Assembly (NCBI GenBank): GCA_022448105.1
Contig: JAKVAV010000006.1
Location: forward strand, 96,116 to 148,730
Length of the DNA stretch: 52,615 nt
Direction of reading: 5' to 3'
Origin: Flavobacteriales bacterium
Lineage (GTDB): Bacteria; Bacteroidota; Bacteroidia; Flavobacteriales_D; Cryomorphaceae
The notes under the pieces were generated by a model. That model worked only from the letters and a program-made list of their open reading frames with translations. It was not told the DNA's origin and made no database searches. Below, piece by piece: positions 44,052-52,244 of this stretch. A program made the translations under genes and the position numbers. Positions within the stretch are counted from its first letter, which is position 1. Each line of letters starts with the position of its first letter.

Positions 44052-44684
44052 ATGTCAGTATTAGTAGGAAAAAAAGCTCCTCAGTTTACAGCCGCAGCAG
44101 TTATCAATGGCGAGGAGATTGTAGAAGACTTTTCATTAGATCAATATATCGGTTCAAAGCATGTAGTGCTTTTCTTTTATCCAAAAGATTTCACTTTCGT
44201 CTGCCCGACAGAATTACACGCCTTCCAAGAAAAGTTGGCAGCCTTCCAGGAGCGAGGAGTTGAAGTAGTAGCAGTTTCTACCGATACTGAGCAGTCTCAC
44301 TGGGGATGGCTACAATTATCTAAAGATCAAGGAGGAATCCAGGGAATCACCTACCCGATCGTGGCCGATACCAACAAAACGATTTCTCACAACTACGATG
44401 TGTTAGCTGGAGAGTTTTTCTACGACGAAGCTGGAATGCTTCAAGCAGAAGGAGAACTCGTAGCGTACAGAGGGTTGTTCTTGATCGACAAAGAAGGAAT
44501 GGTACGTCACCAAATCGTTAATGACCTTCCACTGGGACGTAACGTTGATGAAGCATTGAGAATGGTGGACGCACTTCAATTCTTCGAAGTGAAAGGAGAG
44601 GTTTGTCCAGCAAACTGGGAGCAAGGTAAAGAAGGAATGCAAGCAACGCATTCTGGAGTAGCTGAGTACTTAGCTGCTAACTAG
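44052..44684 (+). CDS. Typical 2-Cys peroxiredoxin (AhpC/TSA)
   Basis: A 210-residue peroxiredoxin that reduces hydrogen peroxide and organic peroxides in the cytoplasm. The peroxidatic cysteine is Cys51 in FYPKDFTFVCPTE; the resolving cysteine is about Cys185 in GEVCPANW. This is the Prx1/AhpC group. It starts with ATG 44052, has its own -7 box and a terminator, and so is probably a single-gene transcript. No ahpF gene is next to it; the electron donor may be thioredoxin. Confidence 0.93.
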   Translation: MSVLVGKKAPQFTAAAVINGEEIVEDFSLDQYIGSKHVVLFFYPKDFTFVCPTELHAFQEKLAAFQERGVEVVAVSTDTEQSHWGWLQLSKDQGGIQGITYPIVADTNKTISHNYDVLAGEFFYDEAGMLQAEGELVAYRGLFLIDKEGMVRHQIVNDLPLGRNVDEALRMVDALQFFEVKGEVCPANWEQGKEGMQATHSGVAEYLAAN

Positions 44685-44707
44685 TAAAAGATTTACTCAA
44701 TATGGTT

Positions 44708-44733
44708 AAGCCTCACCTCTTGGTGGGGCTTTT
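44708..44733 (+). terminator. Terminator between peroxiredoxin and DCC genes
   Basis: AAGCCTCACC pairs with GGTGGGGCTT (44708-44717 with 44722-44731) around TCTT, followed by a short T run. It is better as a plus-strand terminator for the peroxiredoxin gene and also lies after the end of the convergent DCC gene. Confidence 0.75.
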
Positions 44734-44745
44734 ACTATTCAAGCG

Positions 44746-45168
44746 TTACCTCAAGAATAGATGATCCACTCTCTTCTCTGGAATCATGCAAGTGGGTTTC
44801 TTTCCAAACCATTTATAACGATTGCGAGCAATCCAATCGTAAACGGCATCGCGGATAAAAGGAGGTACGATTAAGAACACTTTCATCATCGGCCATAAGC
44901 CGCCAAAATGACTGGCTATTCTCAATATGGCTGAGCTTTTGATGAAAAGCTCTCCATCTTGATACAGCAAGATACTGTCTACTTTACCTAGGTCTGGAAA
45001 ACCCTTTATGATCTCTTCAGCAATAGGCCACGACAAACTTGCGTATCTGAAGTGTTCTTTGCGATCTCTTTTGAGTATGAATTGAACGGATCCATTGCAT
45101 AAATTGCAGAAGCCGTCAAACAGAACTACACTATTTTTATTGGGCAAATTTGACCCCGGTTTGTGCAT
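44746..45168 (-). CDS. DCC family thiol-disulfide oxidoreductase-like protein
   Basis: A 140-residue protein of the DCC (YuxK/DUF393) family. The name-giving motif FDGFCNLCNGSVQF has the two cysteines of a thioredoxin-like active site. FRYASLSWPIAEEI, DSILLYQDGELFIKSSAILRIASHFGGLWP and YDWIARNRYKWFGKKPTC complete the family pattern. The function is poorly known; a redox role is inferred. It starts with ATG 45168, four bases after a TAACTTTG -7 box, and faces glyA divergently. Confidence 0.85.
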   Translation of the reverse strand: MHKPGSNLPNKNSVVLFDGFCNLCNGSVQFILKRDRKEHFRYASLSWPIAEEIIKGFPDLGKVDSILLYQDGELFIKSSAILRIASHFGGLWPMMKVFLIVPPFIRDAVYDWIARNRYKWFGKKPTCMIPEKRVDHLFLR

Positions 45169-45172
45169 AAAA

Positions 45173-45207
45173 CAAAGTTAACTCATCCACAGGAATTTCT
45201 AATTTTG
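45173..45207. promoter_or_regulatory. Divergent -7 boxes for DCC and glyA genes
   Basis: TAACTTTG on the minus strand (45173-45180) is four bases from the DCC ATG, giving a leaderless-looking start. TAATTTTG on the plus strand (45200-45207) is 22 bases from the glyA ATG. The glyA -33 region would overlap the DCC -7 box. No good -33 element for either. Confidence 0.45.
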
Positions 45208-45229
45208 GCATCCGCTCAAAAACATAAGC

Positions 45230-46522
45230 ATGAAAAGAGATCAAGTCGTATTTGACATTATTGAAAAAGAGAGAAAAAGACAGCTTGAGGGCATCGAATT
45301 AATTGCCTCAGAAAACTTCGCCAGCGAGCAAGTGATGGAAGCAATGGGTTCGGTAATGACCAATAAATACGCCGAAGGTCTTCCAGGAAAAAGATATTAT
45401 GGAGGTTGCGAAATGGTTGACCAAACAGAAAACCTCGCCATCGACCGATTGAAAAAACTTTTCGGAGCGGTTTGGGCAAATGTACAGCCTCACAGCGGTG
45501 CACAGGCAAATGCAGCAGTAATGCTCGCTTGCCTTCAACCCGGCGATAAAATCATGGGCTTTGACCTCAGCCACGGAGGTCACCTCACGCATGGTTCACC
45601 AGTTAACTATTCAGGAAAACTCTACCGCCCTTCTTTTTATGGTGTAGAAAAAGACACGGGAGTAATCGACTACGACAAGCTTGAGAAGAAAGCAATTGAT
45701 GAAAAGCCAAAAATGCTGATTTGCGGAGCTTCGGCTTACTCAAGAGATTGGGATTATGCAAGACTCAGAGACATAGCAGACAAAATCAAGGCAATGCTTC
45801 TGGCTGATATATCACACCCGAGTGGATTGATTGCCGCCAAATTGCTCAATGATCCACTACCCTATTGTCATATTGTGACTTCTACAACTCACAAAACATT
45901 GAGAGGTCCGCGTGGAGGAATCATCATGATGGGACAGGATTTTGACAATCCTTTTGGACTGACCACAGCAAAAGGAACGGTAAGAAAAATGTCTTCGCTA
46001 CTTGATTCAGCGGTTTTCCCGGGAACTCAAGGAGGACCTTTGGAGCATGTGATTGCTTCAAAGGCGGTGGCATTTGGTGAGGCACTCACCGATGAGTACA
46101 GAGAATACTGCAAACAAGTGATTAAAAACGCTCAAGCAATGGCGGTAGCTTTTGTTTCTAAAGGTTATGACCTCATCAGCGGAGGAACCGATAATCACAG
46201 CATGCTCATCGACTTGAGATCAAAAGATATAACGGGAAAGGATGCAGAAAACTCTCTAGGAGAAGCGGACATCACCGTAAACAAAAATATGGTTCCATTT
46301 GACGATAAGTCGCCGTTCGTAACGAGTGGTATGCGTGTCGGAACTCCGGCCATCACTACCCGAGGACTTACCGAGGAGCATATGGGCACTATCGTTGATT
46401 TCATTGATAGAGTGATTACTTCGGGAGGAGATGAAGCTGTTATTGCCGGAGTGAGAGCAGAAGTGAACGACTTAATGAGCAGTTTCCCACTATTTTCACA
46501 CGGCCAACTAACTGAAAATTAA
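45230..46522 (+). CDS. glyA: Serine hydroxymethyltransferase
   Basis: A 430-residue PLP enzyme that interconverts serine and glycine with tetrahydrofolate, supplying one-carbon units for purine and thymidine synthesis. [19 protein letters not shown] near the start, YPG-type KRYYGGCE, and the PLP-lysine motif [15 protein letters not shown] are present. It starts with ATG 45230. fahA follows after eight bases. This is the first gene of a run that reaches the end of the window. Confidence 0.96.
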   Translation: MKRDQVVFDIIEKERKRQLEGIELIASENFASEQVMEAMGSVMTNKYAEGLPGKRYYGGCEMVDQTENLAIDRLKKLFGAVWANVQPHSGAQANAAVMLACLQPGDKIMGFDLSHGGHLTHGSPVNYSGKLYRPSFYGVEKDTGVIDYDKLEKKAIDEKPKMLICGASAYSRDWDYARLRDIADKIKAMLLADISHPSGLIAAKLLNDPLPYCHIVTSTTHKTLRGPRGGIIMMGQDFDNPFGLTTAKGTVRKMSSLLDSAVFPGTQGGPLEHVIASKAVAFGEALTDEYREYCKQVIKNAQAMAVAFVSKGYDLISGGTDNHSMLIDLRSKDITGKDAENSLGEADITVNKNMVPFDDKSPFVTSGMRVGTPAITTRGLTEEHMGTIVDFIDRVITSGGDEAVIAGVRAEVNDLMSSFPLFSHGQLTEN

Positions 46523-46530
46523 TACATAAT

Positions 46531-47802
46531 ATGACTATTTCTGCGAACGACCCCTCAAGGAAGTCTTGGGTGAACGTGACTGAAAACAGCGATTTTCCAA
46601 TTCAAAATTTACCGTTTGGAATTTTTTCGAAAGAAGGAATTTCCCCAAGAACGGGAGTTGCATTGGGTGATCAAGTGATCGATCTTTCTGCTCTTCATTC
46701 GAATGGGTTCCTTAATGAGCTACCTTTCGGCAAAGAAGATTTGACCAGCGCTGTTTTGAATGATATGATGAAGCACGGAAAGCAGGCTTTTCGTGATCTT
46801 CGAGACCGCATCGCCGATATCTTTGATGCGAACGGAAATTATGTCGATCGAAAATCAGAAATAGAAAGCTCACTACATAGCCAAGATTCAGTCGCTATGC
46901 ATCTTCCCGTTCACGTAGGTGACTACACGGACTTTTACTCCAGCATTGAGCACGCTACAAACGTAGGAACAATGTTTCGTGACCCAAACAACGCTCTCTT
47001 GCCCAACTGGAAACACATTCCAGTTGCCTACCACGGTCGCAGTTCCTCCATTATTCTTTCCGGAGAAGAGATCAGAAGGCCAAAAGGCCAAACGAGACCG
47101 AATGACAACGAGCCTCCGGTTTACGGTCCTTCAAGGTTGCTCGACTTTGAGCTAGAAATGGCCTTTATCACATTTGAAGGTAAACCTTTGGGGAACTCTA
47201 TTTCTACCTCAGAAGCAGAAGATTACATCTTTGGGATGGTTCTTTTCAATGACTGGTCGGCGCGTGATATCCAAAAATGGGAATACGTGCCGCTTGGACC
47301 GTTTCTCGCAAAAAACTTTGCTTCTTCTATATCACCATGGATTGTAACGCTTGACGCACTTGAGCCATTTCGAACTCCAGGTCCAGATCAAGACCCAAAA
47401 GTGCTTCCTTATCTCGAATATAAAGGTGAGAAAAACATTGACATCAATCTTGAAGTAGCTATTGAATCTGCTGCTGGTTCGGAGAAAACTGTCTGTAATT
47501 CCAACTACAAAAACATGTACTGGAATATGAATCAGCAGTTGGCTCATCATACCGTGAATGGATGTAATGTGAGGTGTGGAGACATGATGGCTTCGGGAAC
47601 CATTTCTGGAAGCGATCCATCTAGCTACGGCTCAATGTTGGAGATCACCTGGAGAGGTACAAAACCGGTAAGTATGCCAGATGGCACTGAACGTAAGTTT
47701 ATCAACGATGGGGATTCCGTCATCATGCGAGGGCATTGTAAGAAAAGTGGTGTCAGAGTTGGATTTGGTGAGGTAAAAACCAAGGTATTGCCAGCGGAAT
47801 AA
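46531..47802 (+). CDS. fahA: Fumarylacetoacetase
   Basis: A 423-residue fumarylacetoacetate hydrolase, the last enzyme of tyrosine and phenylalanine catabolism (to fumarate and acetoacetate). The N-terminal domain begins with NLPFGIFS and the catalytic core shows VHVGDYTDFYSSIEHATNVGTMFR, VAYHGRSSSI, LDFELEMAFI and FNDWSARDIQKWEYVPLGPF. A long C-terminal part with NGCNVRCGDMMASGTISG is typical of the eukaryote-like form. It sits eight bases after glyA and 16 before rel. Other tyrosine-degradation genes are not in the window. Confidence 0.94.
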   Translation: MTISANDPSRKSWVNVTENSDFPIQNLPFGIFSKEGISPRTGVALGDQVIDLSALHSNGFLNELPFGKEDLTSAVLNDMMKHGKQAFRDLRDRIADIFDANGNYVDRKSEIESSLHSQDSVAMHLPVHVGDYTDFYSSIEHATNVGTMFRDPNNALLPNWKHIPVAYHGRSSSIILSGEEIRRPKGQTRPNDNEPPVYGPSRLLDFELEMAFITFEGKPLGNSISTSEAEDYIFGMVLFNDWSARDIQKWEYVPLGPFLAKNFASSISPWIVTLDALEPFRTPGPDQDPKVLPYLEYKGEKNIDINLEVAIESAAGSEKTVCNSNYKNMYWNMNQQLAHHTVNGCNVRCGDMMASGTISGSDPSSYGSMLEITWRGTKPVSMPDGTERKFINDGDSVIMRGHCKKSGVRVGFGEVKTKVLPAE

Positions 47803-47818
47803 CCTAGATTAGTCCTTC

Positions 47819-50044
47819 GTGAAAAAGCTCAACGAAGAAGAAGACAAGAAACTAATACTCTCAGCTTATCGTGGATTGCTGAGGGTAGCCAAGTATTCAA
47901 AAGACAAGGAAGATCGGCAAATCATCCGAAAAGCTTTTGATTTAGCTATGGAGGCGCATAAGGATATGCGTCGAAAATCGGGCGAACCATATATTCTGCA
48001 TCCTTTAGCAGTGGCCAGAATAGCCGCTGAAGAAATTGGCTTAGGAACAACGAGCATCGTCGGAGCCATTCTTCACGACACGGTTGAAGACACGGAAATC
48101 ACCCTTGAAGATGTAGAGCATCAGTTTGGCAAAAAAGTTAGAGACATTATTGACGGCTTGACCAAAATATCTGATGTTTTTGACCATACCGCAAGTCTCC
48201 AAGCTGAGAACTTCAAAAAGATGCTCCTCACTCTTTCAGACGATGTTAGAGTCATACTTATCAAGCTAGCAGACCGGCTTCACAACATGAGAACGCTTGA
48301 GTCGATGCGAAAAGACAAGCAGCTAAAGATTGCCAGCGAGACCCAGTTCATGTTCGCTCCATTGGCTCATAGGCTTGGTCTATATGCGATTAAAACAGAG
48401 CTCGAAGACCTATCTTTAAAATACACAGAGCCAGAGGAATATGAACTAATCAAATCAAATCTCAAAAAGGGACAAGCAGTAAGAACGCGGTTTATCAATC
48501 GCTTCACACTCCCCATCAGAAGAGCTCTTGATGGCGAAGGGATAAAGTACGAAATCAAAGGACGTCCAAAATCTATTCACAGCATTTGGAACAAGATTCA
48601 CAAAAAGAATATTCCTTTTGAAGAGATATTTGATCTTTTTGCGATTCGAATTATTCTTGATGCTGAACCAAAAAATGAAAAACCACTTTGCTGGAAGGTC
48701 TACAGCATTGTGACCGATTTTTATCAGCCCAACCCTGACAGATTAAGAGATTGGGTTTCTACGCCAAAGGCTAACGGATACGAATCTCTTCACACCACAG
48801 TAATGAGCCCAACGGGAAAGTGGGTGGAAGTGCAAATCAGAACAGAACGGATGGATGAAATCGCAGAAAAAGGATATGCGGCTCATTGGAAATACAAAGA
48901 CCAACAGGCTCAAGTATCGAGTCTAGACATGTGGTTAAATCGCATTAGAGACATGCTGGAAACCAATAATAGTAATGCTCTTGACTTTATTGACGATTTT
49001 AAGCTCAATCTGTTCAGCGACGAGATATTCGTGTTTACTCCAAATGGTGACTTAAAGACCCTCCCCGCAGGAGCCACCGCGTTGGATTTCGCATTTGAAA
49101 TTCACACACAAGTTGGTGAATCATGCATTGGCGCAAAGGTGGACCAGCGACTGGTTCCCTTGAGTCATGAATTAAAGAGTGGGAATCAAATTGAGATTCT
49201 CACCTCCAAAAAGCAAAAGGCAAAAGAGGATTGGCTCAACTATGTGGTTACCGCCAAGGCAAAATCTAAAATAAAGCAGGCTCTAAAAGAAGAATTAAAG
49301 AAAGTAGCGAGCTTAGGTAGAGAAATCGTCCAACGAAAATTCAAAAATCTCGACGTAGCATTTACTAGTAAAAATGTATCTGAATTAGAGAACTATTATG
49401 GTTACAACTCAGCAACATCGCTGTATGAAGACATTGCTAAGGGTAAGGTTAGTCTAAAAAAACTCAAGGGATATACGATTGAAAACAAACAAATTCATTT
49501 CAAGAAGTATGAATTGAGGACGGAGAATCAGCAAAAGAAGAAACTATCAGGTGACTCCATTCCAAAAGACACCTTAATTATTGGAGACAACGAAATGGAC
49601 GTACCCTACAAGTTGTCGCAATGCTGTAATCCCATCCCGGGGGATGATGTATTTGGGTTTGTCACCATAAATGATGGGATTAAGATTCATCGTATGAAAT
49701 GTCCAAACGCGGTGCAGCTTCGTTCAAATTTTGCATACCGCGTTATCAAAGCAAAGTGGCAAAGTCAAAAAGACAGCGAATTTGCAGCAAAGATTAGATT
49801 TAAGGGAATTGATGATCTTGGTCTTGTAGAGAAAATCACCCACGCCATATCATCTGATCTCAATGTGAATATGAAGGCCATTAGCTTTGAAAGTAACGAC
49901 GGAGTTTTCGACGGCAGAGTAACCGTTCTCGTTTACGATACCGACCACTTAAACAATCTAATCAAGAGACTTCAAGATGTGGAAGGTGTCCTGACCGTGG
50001 AACGTGTAAAACTTGGGGAAGAAGCTCGGACAGAAAATGATTAA
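47819..50044 (+). CDS. rel: Bifunctional (p)ppGpp synthetase/hydrolase
   Basis: A 741-residue RelA/SpoT homolog that makes and degrades the stringent-response alarmones. The hydrolase HD domain is intact (His47, His61 and H86-D87 in LHDTVEDTE). The synthetase domain contains RIILDAEP, STPKANGYESLHTTV and EVQIRTERMDEIAEKGYAAHWKYK. A TGS domain (about 395-455; VFTPNGDLKTLPAGATALDFAFEIH) and a C-terminal ACT domain (about 665-740) follow, with a His/Cys motif SQCCNPIPGD before it. Both activities are therefore predicted. The start is GTG 47819, 16 bases after fahA. Confidence 0.95.
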   Translation: MKKLNEEEDKKLILSAYRGLLRVAKYSKDKEDRQIIRKAFDLAMEAHKDMRRKSGEPYILHPLAVARIAAEEIGLGTTSIVGAILHDTVEDTEITLEDVEHQFGKKVRDIIDGLTKISDVFDHTASLQAENFKKMLLTLSDDVRVILIKLADRLHNMRTLESMRKDKQLKIASETQFMFAPLAHRLGLYAIKTELEDLSLKYTEPEEYELIKSNLKKGQAVRTRFINRFTLPIRRALDGEGIKYEIKGRPKSIHSIWNKIHKKNIPFEEIFDLFAIRIILDAEPKNEKPLCWKVYSIVTDFYQPNPDRLRDWVSTPKANGYESLHTTVMSPTGKWVEVQIRTERMDEIAEKGYAAHWKYKDQQAQVSSLDMWLNRIRDMLETNNSNALDFIDDFKLNLFSDEIFVFTPNGDLKTLPAGATALDFAFEIHTQVGESCIGAKVDQRLVPLSHELKSGNQIEILTSKKQKAKEDWLNYVVTAKAKSKIKQALKEELKKVASLGREIVQRKFKNLDVAFTSKNVSELENYYGYNSATSLYEDIAKGKVSLKKLKGYTIENKQIHFKKYELRTENQQKKKLSGDSIPKDTLIIGDNEMDVPYKLSQCCNPIPGDDVFGFVTINDGIKIHRMKCPNAVQLRSNFAYRVIKAKWQSQKDSEFAAKIRFKGIDDLGLVEKITHAISSDLNVNMKAISFESNDGVFDGRVTVLVYDTDHLNNLIKRLQDVEGVLTVERVKLGEEARTEND

Positions 50045-50061
50045 TTTTCTTGAAAATCCAC

Positions 50062-50069
50062 TACCTTTG
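50062..50069 (+). promoter_or_regulatory. Predicted -7 box upstream of fur
   Basis: TACCTTTG fits TAnnTTTG and lies just after the rel stop, 17 bases before the GTG start of fur. It would let fur and the downstream genes be expressed separately from rel. No clear -33 element. Confidence 0.4.
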
Positions 50070-50086
50070 CCATTCAAAGTCAGCGC

Positions 50087-50554
50087 GTGTCGACACTAGA
50101 ACTCAAGGAAAAAGTTAAACAAATTTTTTCGGCTTATCTCCAGAAGAATGGTCACCGAAAAACTCCGGAAAGGTTCGCTATTTTGAGTGAAATCTATGAC
50201 TATTCGGGGCATTTTGATGTGGAGTCCCTCTACATTCAAATGAAAAATAAAAACTATCGCGTGAGCAGAGCCACACTCTACAACACCATTGATCTTTTAA
50301 TGGCCTGTAATTTAGTACGCAAGCATCAATTCGGCAATAACCCTGCTCAGTTTGAAAAGTCGCATGAATACAAGCAGCACGATCATGTAATTCTCACTGA
50401 CTCAGAGGAAGTACTTGAATTTTGTGACCCGAGAATTGAGGCAATTAAGGCAACAGTAGAAGAGATATTTGACATCAAGATTTTGCATCATAGTCTCTAC
50501 TTTTACGCTGAAAAAAACCACAAGAATCCCGCAGATTCCGACAAACCTGAATAA
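50087..50554 (+). CDS. fur: Fur family transcriptional regulator
   Basis: A 155-residue Fur-family repressor. The winged helix spans about 1-85 ([30 protein letters not shown], with the recognition helix in [15 protein letters not shown]). The dimerisation domain has the H-D-H metal motif (KQHDHVIL). The structural-zinc CxxC pairs of classic Fur are absent: [13 protein letters not shown] has a single Cys. This is common in Bacteroidota Fur proteins but leaves the sensed metal (iron, or another) undecided. The start is GTG 50087. It is followed after six bases by a STAS gene. Confidence 0.85.
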   Translation: MSTLELKEKVKQIFSAYLQKNGHRKTPERFAILSEIYDYSGHFDVESLYIQMKNKNYRVSRATLYNTIDLLMACNLVRKHQFGNNPAQFEKSHEYKQHDHVILTDSEEVLEFCDPRIEAIKATVEEIFDIKILHHSLYFYAEKNHKNPADSDKPE

Positions 50555-50560
50555 ATCATT

Positions 50561-50917
50561 ATGCCATTTAACTATTCGATGAATGACCACGAAGGACTTG
50601 TAACTCTTTTAATGAGTGGCAAACTTGTAGATAAGGCTGAGGCTGTGGATATTGGGGCAGAAGTGGAAGAACGGATGTCGCAGGGACATAACCAATTTAT
50701 CATAGATCTCAGCAAGCTCGAGTACATGAATAGTACCGGACTTAATATTATTCTTAATTTAATGAATAAATGCCGAGATAAAGGCGGTGAGGCAGTGGTT
50801 ACAGGAGCTACAGTAAGAATTAAATCCCTTTTCTCAGTAACTAAATTGGACAGTGTTTTTACCCTCAAAGACTCTAGAGAAGAGGCTATTCAACACTTAC
50901 AAGAAATTTCTCAATAA
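50561..50917 (+). CDS. STAS domain protein (anti-sigma factor antagonist-like)
   Basis: A 118-residue single STAS domain like SpoIIAA/RsbV. The phosphorylation motif is EYMNSTGLNIILNL, with Ser58 in the same position as SpoIIAA Ser58; FIIDLSKLEYM is the strand before it. It would act as a partner-switching protein that is released when dephosphorylated. No cognate kinase is beside it; the SiaB-like kinase at 41790 is the nearest candidate but is paired with its own SiaC. It starts with ATG 50561 and lies between fur and purA. Confidence 0.88.
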   Translation: MPFNYSMNDHEGLVTLLMSGKLVDKAEAVDIGAEVEERMSQGHNQFIIDLSKLEYMNSTGLNIILNLMNKCRDKGGEAVVTGATVRIKSLFSVTKLDSVFTLKDSREEAIQHLQEISQ

Positions 50918-50926
50918 GAAGAGACT

Positions 50927-52213
50927 ATGAATTCAAAAGTTGACGTTCTTCTTGGGCTCCAGTGGGGAGACGAAGGGAAGGGAAAGATTGTGGATGTCCT
51001 GACCCCACAATACGATATTATCGCACGTTTTCAAGGTGGCCCAAATGCTGGCCATACGCTAGAGTTTAATAACATTAAGCATGTCCTCCACACTATACCG
51101 TCTGGTATTTTTCATCCAACCAAAGTTAATGTGGTCGGAAATGGAGTGGTCATAGACCCGATAATTTTCAAAAAAGAAATAGATGCCCTCGAGAAGATGG
51201 GTGTTGATGTCAAGAAAAATTTAGTCATCTCTAGAAAGGCACATCTTATCCTCCCGACCCATTGTGCTCTCGACGGGGCTAGTGAAGCGGACAAAGGCAA
51301 GAAGAAGATTGGCTCTACCTTGAAAGGTATTGGACCGACCTATATGGATAAAACAGGAAGAAACGGTCTAAGAGTCGGAGATATCGAATCAGAAGAGTTT
51401 GGAAGCAAATATGCGTCATTAAAGGCAAAGCACGAAGGGCTATTGGCTCCTTATAACTTCGAATACGATGTTTCAGAGAAGGAAATTACTTGGTTTGATG
51501 GTATTAAAAAAATCAAGGAGCTCACTCTAATTGATAGCGAGCATTTTCTTAATCGAAATCTCAGTAGTGGGAAGAGAATTCTTGCCGAAGGCGCACAAGG
51601 AAGCCTGCTGGACATTGATTTTGGCAGCTATCCATTCGTAACCTCATCAAACACGGTGGCCGCAGGAGCTTGCACAGGACTGGGCGTTGCGCCGAATAAG
51701 ATTGGTGATGTGATCGGAATCTTTAAGGCTTACTGTACAAGGGTTGGGAGCGGGCCATTTCCCACAGAACTTTTTGATGAGACAGGGGAAAAGCTAAGAA
51801 AAGAAGGCCACGAATTTGGAGCGACAACAGGACGTCCTCGGCGCTGCGGTTGGATTGATCTTCCCGCTCTTAAATATGCCATCATGGTCAATGGTGTTAC
51901 CATGCTCAACATGACCAAGGCAGATGTTCTGTCGATTTTTGACGAAATCAAAGTTTGCACCCATTACAAATATAAGGGTGAGATTATCGACTACCTGCCC
52001 TACGATATAAACGATTCAGAGATCGAACCAGTATACGATAGATTGCCTGGATGGAAAGAAGATCTCACTCAACTAAGCAGTGAAGAGGAATTCCCGCCTG
52101 AATTGATTGATTACATTGACTACTTGGAAAAAGCACTTGGGACGCCAATAACCGTTGTTTCAGTGGGCCCTGATAGAAGTCAAACTATCCTGAGGACGGA
52201 AGTCCCAGCATAA
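50927..52213 (+). CDS. purA: Adenylosuccinate synthetase
   Basis: A 428-residue PurA that joins IMP and aspartate using GTP, the first committed step to AMP. The P-loop-like start LLGLQWGDEGKGKIVDVL, GGPNAGHT, the IMP-site GIGPTYMDK, ILAEGAQGSLLDIDFGSYPFVTSSN and TTGRPRRCGWID motifs are all intact. It starts with ATG 50927, nine bases after the STAS gene, and is followed after 31 bases by an OstA-like gene. The location after rel is of note because ppGpp is a known inhibitor of PurA in other bacteria. Confidence 0.97.
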   Translation: MNSKVDVLLGLQWGDEGKGKIVDVLTPQYDIIARFQGGPNAGHTLEFNNIKHVLHTIPSGIFHPTKVNVVGNGVVIDPIIFKKEIDALEKMGVDVKKNLVISRKAHLILPTHCALDGASEADKGKKKIGSTLKGIGPTYMDKTGRNGLRVGDIESEEFGSKYASLKAKHEGLLAPYNFEYDVSEKEITWFDGIKKIKELTLIDSEHFLNRNLSSGKRILAEGAQGSLLDIDFGSYPFVTSSNTVAAGACTGLGVAPNKIGDVIGIFKAYCTRVGSGPFPTELFDETGEKLRKEGHEFGATTGRPRRCGWIDLPALKYAIMVNGVTMLNMTKADVLSIFDEIKVCTHYKYKGEIIDYLPYDINDSEIEPVYDRLPGWKEDLTQLSSEEEFPPELIDYIDYLEKALGTPITVVSVGPDRSQTILRTEVPA

Positions 52214-52244
52214 GAACGGCACAAGAGTTGCCAGCGCATTGAAG

